Assembly: GCA_003024785.1 (NCBI GenBank)
Contig: PUQB01000103.1
Location: forward strand, 62,001 to 126,000
DNA length: 64,000 bases
Source of the DNA: Selaginella tamariscina
Lineage: Eukaryota > Streptophyta > Lycopodiopsida > Selaginellales > Selaginellaceae
Reading direction: 5' to 3'
The position numbers were made by a program, and so were the translations under genes. Positions 61,624 to 64,000 of this stretch are shown here, piece by piece. Each line of letters begins with the position of its first letter. Positions within the stretch are counted from its first letter, which is position 1. The notes beneath the pieces are model-generated. The model made no database searches and was not told the DNA's origin. It saw nothing but the letters and a program-made list of their open reading frames with translations.

Positions 61624-63279
61624 TCAACAAGTGGAATTTATAGCGCTCTGATGGGTAACGGCATTTGAGTAAGTCAGTCCTTCGTATACTCCAGAGATTG
61701 GATAGCTATACTGAGCGCCGTCTGTGAAGCTTAACGCGATGATCCCCTGGTAATCCACCTTATTAGAACGCCCTCAGCTACAGTTACATTGACATTGGTG
61801 GTCTTGCAAAGAGCAGTCAGGCCATGCGAATTCCACCCTATGTTGATCTGGTCGCTGTTGCCTCGAAACTGTACTGTCCTCTCCGTTTTCCAATGTACAG
61901 AACCGTCTTCATCCATAGTTAACTCTGGCACTTGAGCAGTGACACTCACTGAGTTTACTCTATGTATGCCAATTGAAGAAGTAGTCCACAAACTATTAAC
62001 CGTCTTAGAAATGTTGCGCGGTCCTAAACTCCAACCAGTGCAAGGACTATTGGTGCAAGTAAAGGTGCCTATAATATATATGTCACGGTTAATGACTGAC
62101 AACGTTAAGATACTATACATATCTATTGTAGACATGAGTGGTACATACCTGAATCTAGATTGAGTAAGTTAACATTTCCAAATGATTTGTAGGTTGGGTT
62201 CTGAAGCTGCGCACTAACTATAGACTTCGCAAAGATAAAAGCAAAAGCATATACGTCCCGAGGTCCACTTGTATTTCCAGTTATTGTCCGATAAGCTGCA
62301 CCAATAATTATTCCTGCAATCAAAGTGTATAATTACATTCATATTATACTAACCACACAGATACATCACCTGAGTACACTTGGGCTGGATAAGGTTTCCT
62401 AGTTTTCCACTTTAGCATGCCATAGCTGAATAAACGGTTGTCCGATGTCGAAATCTTTATCCAGCCAGTGCGTGTTCCTATGCCATTTCCCACAAGGTGA
62501 CAGATGTAATTCGCTCACCGGGCATAAGTGTCCAAGTCATGGAATACCATGGTCCCCTCTCATCTGGATCGCCAATAGTAAAGCTCGTACCATCGGTCGA
62601 CCACATCCGGATTGCCTTAATGCAGCTTGCAGCAGCGAATACCTCTATCGTGGACACGTAGTTTCCTCCTTCAACATATGTTTCATGATAACTTCCGGTT
62701 TGTCCACCTATCATGGTTACACTAGGTCCAGCTATGTTGTGGTGGCTCAATAAAAGCTCTGTAGGACGGGATTCCGAATGCACAGCGAAAGAGTCCTGGC
62801 TTCTGTGCTCGAGAGATCCAAGATAACTATTACGCAGACTCTGAAATTAAACAAGTCAAAGATATCAATAGTAGAAACACATTTGCTTACCTCCGAACTC
62901 TTGAACTTGCGTCCTTTGGCCACGTTATTGACGGCCTGCAAATTCTGCAAAATGTGAAAACGCACCATCAAAATCTCATGAATCCCAACAAACCCATGTA
63001 TTTCCCACAAATCCCAACAGACCCACAAAATATAAAACCCATAAACTACCAGATCAACCTACAGTACTATTGACACTTAATTCTACCTCAAAATCATTGG
63101 GGAGAGGATCCGCTTGATATAGATTGCCCTCCTCTTTCACTGCACACACATATAACAAGGCAATTGCATCAAGAATAAATCAAAGAAATAATTAAGAGAG
63201 TGGGTACCTGCTGAAAATCCAACGATTTAGAACTCAGAAAAATCACGAAAAAGAAACAAAAGAGGAACAGCCTGCCCAT
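61624..63279 (-). CDS. Jacalin/natterin-type lectin plus aerolysin-like protein, copy 2 (frame-broken)
   Basis: Near-identical to copy 1 with the same exon plan: signal exon about 63206-63279, then 62950, 62367-62841, 62143-62307 and 61624-62063. Here the signal-peptide exon is open for 24 codons with a hydrophobic Phe/Leu core. The frame is continuous through the C-run 62554-62557 where copy 1 is broken. It is instead broken where copy 1 is open: one C fewer at 62477-62478, one fewer at 62489-62491, and one A fewer at 61767-61768. The stop at 62399-62401 is shared. Function as for copy 1. Either both are decaying or the consensus has errors. Confidence 0.65.
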
Positions 63280-63335
63280 AGTTGCAGATAGCTTTGTACT
63301 GCTGAGAGTGAAAGAAACCTAATTCATCCCATACA

Positions 63336-63429
63336 TTTATATAGAGTAGTCCACGTGGGATAAGATGTGCACGCATGAAAATTTGTGATGATTGACACGT
63401 GTGAAAATTTGTGATCTTTACGCCACGTG
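63336..63429 (-). promoter_or_regulatory. Promoter of lectin copy 2: TATA box and three CACGTG boxes
   Basis: TATATAAA (minus strand) lies at 63336-63343, and CACGTG at 63352-63357, 63396-63401 and 63424-63429. Spacing is conserved with copy 1, so the cis elements were duplicated intact. Confidence 0.65.
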
Positions 63430-64000
63430 TTACAGTCTGTATAGGCAAACGTGTGTGTGCATGTCAATAGTGTTAACATACATAAATTTGTTAATTTATT
63501 ATTTATCATATTTGTATATCAATATACTCAAGTTCACCAGTAAACCTGTTTAAATAGTAGTAATTAAGCATTACATATATTAGCTTTAAGAGAATAAGTA
63601 AAACTTGGGAAATTTAGAGATTCATATATTAAGTAGGTACAAATTAAATATATATGTGATAACTTCATTATATCAATTTACAGATATAATATCAGATTTA
63701 TGAAATATCTTATTATAGTTTGAAATTTGTATTAATATACATATTTGGAAAATGTGTGTGAGTGTGTACGTGCATGTGTTTAAACATAGAATGCATGCAC
63801 ATCTCACATGTCAAGGCATTTTTGTAAACATGATTCATGTAAAATTTAATTTATATTTGTTTGAGCAACGTAAGATTGTAATTTTATTTGAAAATCTTAA
63901 AAATCATATTAAATATTATAACTATAATATAAAAACTATTAACATGAGTGAGTAACGTCGTTGGCCGTTAGATATAAGAGACGGTTCAGATGCTCTTAAG

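Larger units (their letters stand above)
59954..63950. repeat. Tandem duplication, unit 2 (about 4.0 kb)
   Basis: Direct repeat of 55862-59953. The main differences are in the spacer. Unit 2 has about 700 bases at 60660-61390 that do not match the 57120-57480 stretch of unit 1, and an AT-rich insertion at about 63525-63745. Confidence 0.85.

Overview
The window is nuclear DNA of a land plant. The genes are intron-rich with GT/AG introns, the spacers are AT-rich and full of CA/TG/TATA microsatellites, and there are nested LTR and LINE retroelements. The mix of plant families (Gnk2/DUF26 secreted protein, PLS-type PPR protein, SMP-C2 protein, A-type P450 remnant) with PACRG, an axonemal and basal-body protein, points to a plant with flagellated sperm. 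A fern, or another seed-free plant, is my best guess; the species is not identified.

Layout. 1-15.4 kb is a transposon nest. An unassigned decayed element (1-1420, perhaps also 14.25-15.4 kb) carries a solo LTR (1421-2142 plus 9519-10545). That LTR was itself hit by a complete, young, apparently non-autonomous LTR element of the same family (2143-9518, target duplication TCTCC). A decayed LINE (about 10.7-13.85 kb) and a minisatellite follow. 15.7-16.4 kb is a cytochrome P450 pseudogene.

16.5-54.6 kb is gene-dense. In order it holds an SMP-C2 lipid-transfer protein (-), mitochondrial processing peptidase alpha (+), a 19-kb USP9X-like deubiquitinase (-), a PPPDE/DeSI peptidase (-), a Gnk2-domain secreted protein (+), a small DnaJ-type zinc-finger protein (+), a PPR protein (-), PACRG (-) and a Yippee-like protein (+). 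SMP-C2/MPP-alpha and PACRG/Yippee are divergent pairs. The DnaJ-type and PPR genes converge with 10 bp between their stops.

55.86-63.95 kb is a tandem duplication of about 4 kb. Each unit carries a secreted protein gene (-) that looks like a jacalin/natterin-type lectin followed by an aerolysin-like domain. Each has its own TATA box and three CACGTG boxes.

Several conserved genes (MPP-alpha, Yippee, Gnk2, both lectin genes) are broken by one-base indels, nearly all in or next to short homopolymers, while others (SMP-C2, DeSI, DnaJ-type) are intact. Consensus errors are at least as likely as true pseudogenes and should be checked first.
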